DNA of 49,455 nt, from the NCBI GenBank assembly GCA_049999725.1, contig JBNGIS010006854.1, positions 1 through 49,455 on the forward strand, in the 5' to 3' direction. Under the pieces are notes generated by a model that was not told the DNA's origin, did no database searches, and saw only the letters and a list, made by a program, of their open reading frames with translations. The DNA is from Haplomitrium mnioides (Eukaryota > Marchantiophyta > Haplomitriopsida > Calobryales). The stretch's first letter is position 1; every line of letters starts with the position of its first letter. Below are positions 11,561 through 21,895 of this stretch, piece by piece. A program made the translations under genes and the position numbers.

Positions 11561-12369
11561 CTCTTTCTTTTTAAAGTCAAATTCCTTGTTTTTGTTTTCT
11601 CCTCTTATTTTTTTCTCTTTGTTGTTTACAGGGTGACAAAACATTTAAGCACCAACTTGCCAAGAAGTTGACGGCTGCTGCAAATGGGAGAAAGAGATAT
11701 GGGGTCAAAGAAGCCCTTGAAGATCAAGACGAGGCCCCAACCGTTGTATCATACCTCATGCCTTTCTGCTCTACTTTTAGAAAGCTAGAGAGCGGAAGTC
11801 GAGGCAACAAAATGACATTGGTCTCCCTCCAACTGAAGGAGTGCTTGAAGAGCAAGACAAGGACTTAATGTCCTATGTTGATGGACTCAATGTAGCATTT
11901 TATTAAGTCCACAAGGAGGAGTTCAATAGTCGACAGTTGAAGGGCTTGATGAAACCCAAATGTTTCACTCTACCAATTGTTGATATTCCTTACAATACAA
12001 CCTAAAGGAATGAAAGCATGGCAATTCCAAGCCATTCTTGAAAGATGACATTTTTGACATGGTATTTTCTTTTACGGTTATTGCCACTTTTGATTTTTTT
12101 TATCTTTTGTTATAATTTTTGAGTTTTGACAATGGCTTCTTTGCCACCTGATGTGATATAATCGCAAGTTTTATATGTGTACCACAAGGAACCTATTCCT
12201 CCCGGTACTGCTGGTGCATTTGGTGATTGTGTTGTAATTTTTGGGACTAGAAAGTCTTGACAAGATTTTCTTGTGGCTTGCGGCTCCAAATGTTGAAGCT
12301 TCTCAAGCTATCAATTAAATGAAACCATTCTTTCTTAAGAGGATAGGCTTGAAGCTATAGCTAAAAACT

Positions 12370-12870
12370 GATGCACATTTTGTAAATAATAAAGTTTTTT
12401 TTCTGAAATATTTTGTGAATCATCTATATTCTTGTAGCACTCAAAATAATAGTTATTAAGTATTTTCTTTACGATTCATTTTCTTTCACAAAATGATTTT
12501 CTGAATAAAACCTATTGGTATTTGTAGAAATTAGCAACAAATTCCATGTTGGTATCGAAGTTCCTTTTTGATTGAATTAGATTTTTGTACAAGTTTTCTT
12601 CGATTGTGTGTTTTTTTCCTTAGTTGCTTATTAAATTTATTACAATCCTCAATAACAATGCCATTCTATATATGAGTCACTGTTGTGATTTTATTTTGGA
12701 TGTTCCATTTTTTATGTTGTTAATGATTCATTGCTTGCTTGTCTTGGAATGTTGGATTGATTTTTAAAAAAGTTATCATCTTTTACAATGGTCGAGCTTG
12801 AAGTCTATGCAAACATAGGTCTTTTTCTATTCTGTTTTTTTTTGTTCCATACTTAAATAAAAGTTCAAAG
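12370..12870 (+). other. T2-E 3' tail, non-coding
   Basis: AT-rich. It includes AATAAA at about 12387, a possible poly(A) signal for T2. Blocks such as TTTACGATTCATTTTCTTTC match copy D around 13810 on the minus strand. No open frame. Confidence 0.45.
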
Positions 12871-13400
12871 CAACTCTAACAACTGCTATTTGAACCAAGA
12901 ACCAACATTATTTCATTTGGCATTTGCAAAAACCAATTTTGAATTTTAGCATCCAAAATCATGAGTTTGATGCTAGCAATATTAATTTGCCAAAACAATG
13001 TAACTTTATATATCAAAATTTCTTATTTCAAATGCACAATGTATTAAAAACAAACCTTCTTATGAGAATTTTTTCAAAATTTCTTTTATAATTTCTTCTT
13101 TAAAAAGTATGAACATCATTGAACATAATATATACAAAATGTACATGACATTTGTTGTTAAATATTTTCAAAACTAGCAATAATATCATTGATTTCAAAA
13201 AAAAATCAAAACGTTTAAATTTTATCAAAAACATATTCAATAAAAAAAGATGTTTAGGCACGTAAGAACTTTGAACCATGGTCTTAAAGATTATGCATGT
13301 AGGGACTATTAAAGCTTCTTTGTACTTGAAATGCTCAAGCTTAGATATGAGTAGAATTTTGAAGCTCTCATGTGTACCAACTTTGAACTAGAACCCTAGT
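12870..13400. other. AT-rich spacer with an inverted T1-like end
   Basis: At about 12872 the sequence AACAACTGCTATTTGAACCA, followed by AGAACC, resembles the reverse complement of the T1 terminus. The following 500 bases have no coding potential and do not clearly match the T1 copies here. It may be the 5' end of another T1-type element. Confidence 0.3.
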
Positions 13401-14778
13401 TCACCTAGGTGCAAGTGTAGGTGCAAGAGGATTGTTGAAGCAAAGTTGTGAAAAGAATGCTACAGCCTATACTTGCATGGACAACTGAAGCCCATGTATA
13501 CTGACAACTTAAAGCATAAGCATTCTTTGTTTGATAAGGTCTATGCATACATGGAAAACAGAAGCCAACGTAAGCTTGAACAACTAAAGTCCATACGCAT
13601 ATAGATAGTTGAAGCCCATGCGAGTACATATTGATGAGTACTTAGACGCAGAGGTTGCTCAAGCCCTTTTAAAAAGGGACTACAAAAACTCATGATTGAA
13701 GAAAACTTGAGCAGAAATTGAAAAAAAGAAAGAGAGCTTCCATGCCAAGATAGACTTCGATGTCGATTTTTATAAAAACCAGTTTGGTTTGTTCAAAAAC
13801 AATTTTGCGTGAAAAATTGAATCATGAAGAAAATACTTCTTAAATTGGATTTTGAATGCAATAATAATGAAGACAAATAAAACATTATTTTGTGAAGAAA
13901 ATATTTTTTATATACAAAAATTACATTAGTATAATGCTACAACCATATCCTCTTTAGGAGGAATGGTCTCATCTAAATCTATTGCTTGAGAAACTTCAAC
14001 ATCTACACCCGTTAGAGAGTCTTGCCAAGACTTTCGAGTCCTAGAAATTGCAACAGAATCACCAAAAGCACCAACAATACTAAACAAACTCCTTGTGGTA
14101 TACATATACTATATGTAATTCCATCACATCAGATGGCAAAGAAGCCATTATCAAAACCCTATGGGAAGATAAATAGACTAACGCCTGTCATATTCAATGG
14201 CGATGCAATTTTGCATCAACTTCAAAGCACAGACAAGGGTTGTGCCGAACCTACAACAAAGATCTAAGATCCAATCTTGCTTTATTGACAAATGATCGAT
14301 AAAAAAGTTATATAAAATATGAGGCTTTTGATAGGAATTTATAGGAGCATCATCTCCTTGATGTTTGAGCTTAGCCAAAATAACCAAGTAGCTGAAAACA
14401 CTTCGCATGATTTGTTGAGGACGACCATTTTCCTCATCCAATTGCAAATTAAAGAGCTTCATCCTTTGCTTTCCCTTCTTTGTCTTGTAGCTTATAGCCC
14501 AAAACTCAAGGGCGTAAGCAATTCTGGGACCACCCAAATGATGAATATTACTTTTCTCATTGTAATAACAAAAATAAACATATGAGACAAAAGGAAAAAA
14601 GTAAAGAAAAAATAAAATAGACAAATTATCAAATGAAAAAAAAAATGACAACTTACAAGTCATCGTGGTTGATGGCATAGCAAACCTCCAGTAGAGCATC
14701 CTCGATAATGCCAAATTGTTGCAAAGAATAGATAATAACAAAAAATCAAAAGTCAAAAGTTGTAACAACCGTAAAAAA
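13400..14778 (-). mobile_element. T2 copy D, 5'-truncated by T1 copy B
   Basis: A minus-strand T2 fragment holding the second half of the methyltransferase, the C-terminal part and the 3' tail (13930-13400, with several TATGCGTATGGACT-type palindrome units). Its 5' break at about 14778 falls within sequence corresponding to the DPPY-containing exon of F, and T1-B begins there. Confidence 0.55.
13930..14770 (-). pseudogene. T2-D C-terminal half of beta-class DNA methyltransferase
   Basis: Minus strand. An exon remnant (14770-14660, ending near a GTAAGT donor at about 14659) aligns with F 2900-2802. After an intron of roughly 110 bases comes HHLGGPRIAYALEFWAISYK, a block typical of DNA N6/N4 methyltransferases downstream of the target-recognition part. 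Then about 80 helical residues are followed by DWILDLCCRFGTT at about 14275-14239, the SAM-binding motif I, here with Arg-Phe where Gly-Ser is usual, and CIAIEYDRRQ (motif II). In a beta-type arrangement motif I lies C-terminal to the catalytic motif, as reconstructed here. The frame then stops and a further 70 residues shared with E follow (SLPSDV, FGDSVAISRTRKSWQDSL, DLDETIPPKED). Confidence 0.65.
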
Positions 14779-15779
14779 TAGCTGTTACTTTGAACCAAGA
14801 ATAGGCTATTTAAAACATTAACCTTTTTTTAAGAAAAAAACTTGGTTTTTGAGCTAAAAAAAAAGATAAAATGAGGTTAATTTTATATGAGTTTATGAGC
14901 TTCATTTTGAGTGTTTCAACAAGCATCACAAAATGAGAGTCAATTTTCTTATGCAAAATCAAACAATATTCTAAGTTTTTATGAAAATATTGGAAATCTT
15001 GAAATTGATAAAAAGTATAAAAACTATAATAAGTTTTCACAAGAAATTTGTATTTATCATTGATTACATTTCAAAGTTCGAATTTTGAAATATATATCAA
15101 AAGAAACTCTTTTGAAATATGTTTGGTTGCACAAACTCTATGCGTGCATAGACATGGTGCTCTTTGAAACTTATTTTTTTGAAAAACAAAAATATGAGGA
15201 AAATGCCCAAGTGGATTAGAAGTCAAGAGAATGAGTTAGAAATTGCAGACACAAAAACCAACAAAACAAAACATTGCATGGATTTAGGAGCTTTATTTTC
15301 AAGTTCAAGAAAGAAAAAAAATTTCATTTATAGTTGAAAATCCATGCACACAAAAGTTAAAATGTGCATAAAAAAGAAGGTTCGAACAACTAGAAATATT
15401 TTGTAATTTAGAGAAACATAGACACAAAGGAGTCATAGCTGAGAGTAAAAAAAAAAAAAAACAGTGGATAGAAAGATTTAATTAAGAGTTTAAACAAGAA
15501 ACATCTCCAAGTTTTTGACTAGATTCTAGCAAACAAAGGTTTTGAGTTCTATAAGAGAGTCTTTGACCAGTGTAGAATCTAAGCTCTAACCGGTAGTCTT
15601 TGTATGTAGAAGCTTGAGGATTGTATATCAAAATTAGAACATATAGAAGGCTTGGACTTCCACTCCAAAGTCTATGCGCGTATACGAATCCAAGCTCAAC
15701 ATCAAAACACTCCACCCTAAAGTCTATGCAAGCATAGGAATCGGAGCTCACCATCTGAACACTCCACTTTCTTGGCATC

Positions 15780-18715
15780 AACTTCTCTTTCTTCTTTTTG
15801 AGATCATTTGATTTTGGAATATGCCTTGAGAGGAATCAACATTGAACGTAAAATTTCTTTGTCCATTGTAGGTGGGCACTTGAGTTGACAAACACCATCT
15901 AAAGTTAACCAAACTTATTTGTTGAAAATTGTTTACTCCAAATCTTTACCTTCAAGTCACTCAACTTGAACTTGAATTGTTGATTAAAGGTAATATCATA
16001 TATCTTTTTAACCAGCAAGAGACGTTGTTGCAAAAATATTTTTAAATCCTAAGTTTCCAACAAAAGAACTACCTGAGGTTTAGGATTATACGATAATTAT
16101 AGCGCCTCGGCAAGACTCATAATCGTGAAAGCTTTGAGATATTTCAAATGATGGTTTGCAAGTTTTGTTTTTTCTTTCATATGTTGGTTACAATGAAGAA
16201 ATAATTGACAATTATATTTGACTGCGTTATCACAAACCACAAGAGACATGAAAGTAGTTCAGTAAAATATGTGTCGATGTTTCAAACTTCAATCAGGTGT
16301 TAAAAGTATTCAAATCATTTTAACAAATAATTGGATTGGTAGAAGTGAAAATTTATAAAAAGATTAGAAATAAACTTTAGCTAATTTAAATAAAAGAGAA
16401 TCTAAACAACATTTATAATAGTTGAATTAAAATAAACAAAAGCTTTGAAAGGAGAAAAACATGATTTGCTAACAAAAGATCACAAATTGGAGTTATAATT
16501 TCAAAGGTAGCTTGGATGCTTTGTTTGCAAAGGATTAAAAAAACCAAAATAGATTATATACGCACATAAGATTAGTGGAGAAAACAACTGATTATGTGTG
16601 TACATAGGACCAAAAGCAACAACACCAATATCATAGCTTCCTTTGAATGTTGTCGCCACTGGTTTTGAAAGAAAAAAGAACAAAACCTATGCACATATAG
16701 AATTTGCAAATAACAAAAACCATTCTTGCTACTATTTACTAGCAAGTGGATCTTGATTCAAAGCAACAAAAGAAAAACTTGTTTCAAAGCTAAGGTCACC
16801 ACCAAGAATCAGGTCCATTTCCTTGCTTTGTTTGACTATAAACAAGGTTTGGATTGAAACTAAAAACAATAGACCTATTCAAGCATAGACTTTGTTCTCA
16901 CTACTCAAGTTGCAAAGAATTATTCAACTCAAATCTTGTCTGCTGAAAAACTTAGCAAAACAAATATCTTTTGCCACCAATTTCAGAAAACATACATTTC
17001 TAGAACTAAGCTTTGAATCTCAAAAAAGAGCATGAACTAACCGTAGGTTTTAAAAGAAAAGAAGGTTTGTTACCTTTGTCGGACTCCAAGACGGATTTTT
17101 CTTGCAATGAATTTATTTTTTTGCATGTTTTACAAACAAAAAATCTATTGCATTTTGGAATTTTAACATTTGGAAAATAAGTTCTCCAATGTTTTGTAAA
17201 ACTCGAAAAACTAAGAATGCAATCAAGATCTTTCTCTTTCAAATAAGTTGTGTAGTAGTCATAAACTTCCCATTTTGTAAAATTATTGAGCAAGTTATAA
17301 ACTCTATCGGTTGGCACTCTCTCACAATGTACTTGAAAAAATTATCTATCCATTCACAAAGGAATACTCCTTTAACAAATAGTTCTATTTTTCCAAAAAA
17401 ACCTCTAAGATATATGTTTTTGAGATTTTGAATCCTTTGGATTCTATAATTCTCTATTCATAATATTAATTTGAAGGCTCTTCTACATACAATGGTAATG
17501 CAAAGCAAAGTGAATTGATTGTCAACATCAAAGTCATTTCTTGGTATTCCCCACTGCAATGTGATATCTCGATTCTTCATGCTTTTTTGAAAATATGTTC
17601 TCTCACAGTTTTCAAGAAACCTATCTTGCACAATGACAAGCAATTATTTCGACAACATAAAATTCTCTTCAATTGGGAAATTGACATTAGATCGAGCTTT
17701 TTCTTCACACAGCTTCTGTCACGATGGACTAACACAAAGAATTTTCATGTAGGTTGTTTACCCGTTTGGGTTTTGGCTCAGACAAAAAATTCTTATATTG
17801 TGTTGGTCGATTTGGCTTGTAGGTGACTCTAGCCATCAAAGATAATTCATTTTCCTAAAGATCTTGAACATCATCAATAACATTGTTTGTTCCATCGCAA
17901 TAAGTTTTTGAAGGATGAAGTCCTCCTTGAGAATAGGGAGAACTGGACCAAGTTGAAATAGAATCTTCATCAATATTTTGAACATTAGTAAATGTTTTTG
18001 GAAATACAATCAGTGCTCTAGGCAGTAACTCCAATGAAATATTGATTGATTGAGACTCTTTGCTAGAATCATTTCCCAAACTGTCGTCTAGAGAATCTTC
18101 AGAAAGAATTTGGTTTGTTTCAGATTTTCTAATCCCATTGCAAGGTCCAACTTGAATTGAAATCACTCGTTGTTTGAGTGGTGCTATCGATGACAGAAAT
18201 TCATCTCCAAAATTGAAACTGTCTGCTGATTCTATGCTTTTTGTGTTTTGGACAAAGACATTTTGATTTTGGATTTGAAGGTCTTCATTAGATAAGGACA
18301 ATGAAAGGTCCACAATGGTTTGTAAATTTAGACTTGAATGTCTTTCTGTTGATCTCTTGGAGTTGTCAAAAGAAAGATTCAACTTTGACCGCTTTACCAA
18401 CAATAAAGATTGAAGGCTTGCAGAATATTGAGTCTTAGATCTAATGTGTTCATTGGGTTCCCTCTTTGATTCTTTTCACACAACTTGTTTACTTCTTGTT
18501 CCTATGCACGCATTTTCCCTTATATATTTGCCATCACACTTGATGCTTTGGGTAGTCCATCTCTTACATCCAAAGAATTGAGGTTTGAACAAATCTCTAG
18601 CTGCCGGTCAAAAGTAACACTTTTCTTTGAACATGAATCTTGGAGTTCTAACCTCTTCTTGCCTTGAAATCTTGAAAACTCGAGCCATTGATAAAGCTTA
18701 CTAAAAAATCAACCA
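15780..18715 (-). pseudogene. T1-B DDE-transposase-like gene remnant
   Basis: Minus-strand segments. The N-terminal Ser-rich part, 18403-17855, is one open frame of 182 codons (DSSKESQSINISLELLPRA). A middle part occupies 17820-17460. A transposase core piece at 17317-17006 contains FTKHWRTYFPNVKIPKCNRF followed by Cys-x2-Cys-x2-Ile, a signature I associate with a family of DDE transposases that pair this cysteine block with a later DGMDQSKT-type motif. At 16270-15780 a VVCDNAVKYNCQLFLHC block (a possible second Asp, D-N-x-V-K) and ALQLSYNPK, FNQQFKFKL and IWSKQFS blocks match copy C. The stretch 16990-16340 is too decayed to read. Superfamily not assigned. Confidence 0.5.
16340..17000 (-). 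other. Unreadable interior of T1-B
   Basis: Expected from its position to encode the catalytic centre of the T1 transposase, but I find no open frame or motif. Copies A and C lack this part, so it cannot be reconstructed from this window. Confidence 0.35.
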
Positions 18716-18815
18716 TTTGAAGAAACCATTTTAACAAATATTTTCAACTTCTAACGATCTACCTAAAATAAATGGCCACACTCATGATCAAATCAATCAA
18801 TTGTTTTGTTGATTC

Positions 18816-20050
18816 TTGAAACGTTTAAAATGTGTCAAAGCTTTCACGATTATGAGTCTTATTGAGGCGCTACAATTATCGTATAATCCTAAACATCATG
18901 TAATTCTTTTGTTGGAAACTTGGGATTTCAAAATGTTTCTACAACAACGTCCCTCTCTGATTCAAAGGATGCATGATATATTACCTTTAATCAACAAATC
19001 AAGTTCTAGTTGAATGATTCTAAGACAAAGATTTGGAGCAAACAGTTTTCAATAGATGAATTTTGGTGACCTCCGAATGGTATTTGTCAACTCAAGTGCC
19101 TACTTGAAGTCAACAAAGAAATTTTGAGTTGAATGTTGATTCCTCTCAAGGCATATTTTGAAATCAAACGATCTCAAAAGGAAGAAAGAGAAGTTGATGC
19201 TGAGAAAGTTGTCTTTGCAATAAGGGACAACATAAGCAAGAATTGCTACAAGTTCTTTATAGATTCTCATATTCAATGGTGGAATGAATTTTTTCTTGTC
19301 TAACAAGAGATTGCAGCCTACATCTTTGAAAAACAAAGACGAGGACTTGAAGCAAAATTCACCTTTCCACCTTCACAACCAACAAGTACTTGTAATGATT
19401 CTCAAAATATTCATCTACGTTTTGAGCTTGATGCTCAACAGATATAAGAAGATACTCTTGTATATCAAATACTTTCTATATGTCGAACAATCTATGATGG
19501 AGCACTTAGGACGTGAGAAGGGACTCTTTCAGACAACATTTGATACGAGAACAAATTTGGCAATCTACATGAGGTGAAAGCTAGAATGTTTATTTGTGTT
19601 GTTGCATCTTTGGATCCAAAGGGCAAACTATTTAGGGTTGCCAAAGTTCTCAAAGTTTTGTCATTTGATGAGGAAGATCCCCCAAACCCGAAATGAGTAC
19701 GTGTTCCATTGTTTGCTTGTGAGGATGAGGATGCATTTTTTGGACAATACTTCCCAGAAAAAATAGCAGCAATAACAGAGAAATGCAAATCTAAGCTACA
19801 TATTGATGTACTTGATGTGACAAAAATCACAATTATGTCTTTTGATTTTCTTCTTGCACAAAAAAACCAATTGAGTAAAACCACTTTAGCCACTATTAAA
19901 TCAAATCTATTTGAGTATGAAATACAAAAAGCAATCAATCCTAAAATGTTTCAAAGTGATTCAATCACTGTCACTAACACTAAGATAGATTAAGTAAATC
20001 TTAATGAATCTTGTGAAGTTGAATTCGAAGAAATCAAGACGAGTAACTAA
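18816..20050 (+). pseudogene. T1-C transposase C-terminus with extension module
   Basis: Reads FTIMSLIEALQLSYNPKHHV, LLETWDFKMFLQQ and (frame change) IWSKQFSIDEFW, then KVVFAIRDNISKNCYKFFID, WWNEFF, a stop, IAAYIFEKQRRGLEAKFTFP, RMFICVVASLDPKGKLFRVA and PPNPK. It finishes with 19709-19993, a clean 94-codon frame (FACEDEDAFFGQYFPEKIAA, LAQKNQLSKTTLATIKSNLF). The continuity shows that the extension seen alone in copy A belongs to the same protein as the transposase. The extension is unassigned; a BAH-like fold is only a guess. At least four stops or frameshifts. Confidence 0.5.
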
Positions 20051-21655
20051 AATAATTTAAGAATTTTATTATATATTGTGTACTTTCAATTATACTGTAA
20101 TTTAAGATTATTATTTAACAAAGTACGTGAGAATGTGATGAAGCAATTTGTTGAATTTATTTGCCACCTTGAACTTTTTTACTTTAAATCATTCCAACTT
20201 GAATGTTATTATGTGTAAATGAAACTTGAATCTTTAGTTAATATTTTCATTTGGTTTGTAAAATATTTTCTTATGCAAAATGTAAGTATGTTGTTTCCAA
20301 CTTTAGTGCTTGCTAGAAGAGTTTAAGATTATTGTATTGCTAAAGCATTTATCGAAATTGATTACTTATCTTTTGCTTGTAAGGACTTTAATGTATAACT
20401 TAGAACCTTTTGTGCACTTTAACTCATATGTAGAGCATCATATCAGTTTTACTTTTAGATTTTGAATTAGAAAATAAAATCTTTAACGTGCCTAGAGTTT
20501 GTTGCAAAAAATAGAACCTTTAGTGTTTGTATCTTCGGTTGTAGAAGTCTGAACCATATGTGCACATAGACTTTCATTTGCAAGTCGAAAAGTTGTGTGT
20601 GCAAAAACTCTTCAATGGAATCTAAAACCTAGGTTCTTGATAGTCTTTGTTGTGGAGTGTTCAAATGGTGAGTTTGGATTCCTATATGCTCATCGACTTT
20701 GGGGTGGAGAGTTCATATGTTGAGCTTGGATTCCTATGCGTGCATAGACTTTAGGGTGGAAGTCTCGGCTTTCTACACATTTTACTTCTCATATACAACC
20801 CTCAAGCTTCTACATACAAAGTCTAATGGTTAGAACTTAAGGTTCTACACTGGTGAAGACTCTTTTGTAGAACTCGAAACCTTTGTTTGGTACAATCTAG
20901 TCAAAAACTTAGAGATGTTTCTTGTTTGCAATCTTAATTAAATCTCCTTAGCCACTTCCTTTTTTATTCTAAATATGACTCATTTGTGTATATGTTTCTC
21001 TAAATTATATAATATTTTAAAATATTGAAACCTTTTTATGCCCATTTTAACTTTTACGTACATGGATTTTCAACTACAAATGATAGCTTCTTTCTTGCTT
21101 GAGCTTGAAAATAAATCTCCTAAATCCATGTAATGTTTCGTTTTGTTGGTTTTTGTGTCTACGATTGCAAACTCATTCCCGTGACTTCTAGTCTTCTTGG
21201 GCATTTTCCTCATGTTTTGTAATTTTTTTTCCAACAAATAAGTTTCAAACAACACAATGTCTATGCACGCATAGAGTTTGTGCAACCAAACATATTTCAA
21301 AATAGTTTCTTCACACGTGAATTTCAATTTTTAAGCTTGGAATTATCATAAATGATAAATGCAAGTTTCTTGAAAAAACTTACCATACATTTTATACTTT
21401 TCATCGATTTCAAGATTCCTAATATTTTCATAAGAACTTAGAATATAGTTTGATTTTGCATAATGAAATTGACTCTTGGTATATCGTCCTTGTTAAAATA
21501 GCCAAAAATAAAGCTAAAAAACTCACATGCTTTTTGTCTTTAAAAAATAATCTCATTTCTTTCTCTTTTTTGAGCGCAAAAACCACGTTTTTTTCGTTTA
21601 CAAAAAAAGGTTCCTGTTTTGAGTAGCCTGCTTTTTGTTCAAAGTGGCGACTGTT
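20050..21655 (+). repeat. T1-C 3' non-coding region and terminus
   Basis: Colinear with 8200-9807 and with the reverse complement of 14779-15780. It contains TCCTATGCGTGCATAGACTT at about 20730 and TCTATGCACGCATAG at 21261. No genes. Confidence 0.6.
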
Positions 21656-21895
21656 CCATATGGTTGCTTAGGACGTGGATATATAGTGCCTAAAAAAGAA
21701 AATCTAGATGAGATTGATTGAGTATGGAAAGAAAGCTTGGCGTGATGCTTGTAGAGACTTGATAAAAGCTCAAAATGAAGAGAAAAAAGTAATAATTCTT
21801 GAAGCCTTTGATAGAACATGGGGTGCAAGGCATTTTCTTTGTATTTGTAATGAACATGAGGTGCAAAGCACTTGCTTTGATACGTGATGAGGACT
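21656..21895 (+). pseudogene. Unassigned coding fragment
   Basis: Two overlapping reading frames form one plausible protein fragment with a single frameshift: GCLGRGYIVPKKENLDEID, then LIEYGKKAWRDACRDLIKAQ continuing with NEEKKVIILEAFDRTWGARH to a TGA at about 21889. Its amino-acid composition is balanced, unlike the A/T noise around it. I do not recognise the family. It abuts the T1-C terminus, so it may be the target in which T1-C landed. Confidence 0.35.

Larger units (their letters stand above)
9808..12350 (+). pseudogene. T2-E ParB-like/methyltransferase gene remnant
   Basis: Exon 1 ends at 9862 (AAG|GTGAGA). The intron runs to an AG at about 10154 (TTTGCTAG). Exon 2 (to about 10720) has FVNAYSDAKWVEREFIEFAL, the Lys/Pro linker (PPDAPKKK, HMPPPAIEEE) and a polar tail. 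The ParB-like part is at about 10815-11070 (YEIARGNHNAAIMQL, TNKNPNICNE), badly decayed. Next come 11224-11412, an intron 11413-11632, and exon 11633-11866 (FKHQLAKKLT, YGVKEALEDQDEAPTVVSYL). The methyltransferase start retains DIPY at 11982-11993. At about 12115 the sequence jumps to the extreme C-terminal part that copy D has at 14160-13930, so the SAM-binding half is deleted. It carries several in-frame stops. Confidence 0.55.
9808..12870 (+). mobile_element. T2 copy E, 5'-truncated, facing copy D
   Basis: Starts abruptly inside the first exon (KPRGIFTTDLQFASNNDK) at the T1-A terminus, continues through the whole gene with an internal deletion, and ends in an AT-rich 3' tail (12370-12870) that matches the tail of copy D on the other strand (13930-13740). 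E and D therefore converge tail to tail. Confidence 0.55.
14779..18720 (-). mobile_element. T1 copy B
   Basis: A minus-strand copy that contains the transposase N-terminus, core and C-terminus. It lacks the C-terminal extension region (the equivalent of 19215-20655 in C is deleted) and has the 3' non-coding module 15780-14779, ending at AGCTGTTACTTTGAACCAAG on the plus strand. It is arranged head to head with copy C. Confidence 0.6.
18816..21655 (+). mobile_element. T1 copy C, 5'-truncated
   Basis: The plus-strand copy begins within the transposase C-terminal region near 18816, immediately beyond the 5' end of copy B, and runs through the C-terminal extension (to about 20050) and the 3' non-coding module to a terminus at about 21655 (AAAGTGGCGACTGTT). 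Copies B and C together form a large imperfect inverted repeat. Confidence 0.6.

Noticed and set aside
14022-14585. Plus-strand open frames over T2-D
   Set aside because: Antisense to the methyltransferase remnant, which carries motif I and the GGPR block on the minus strand.
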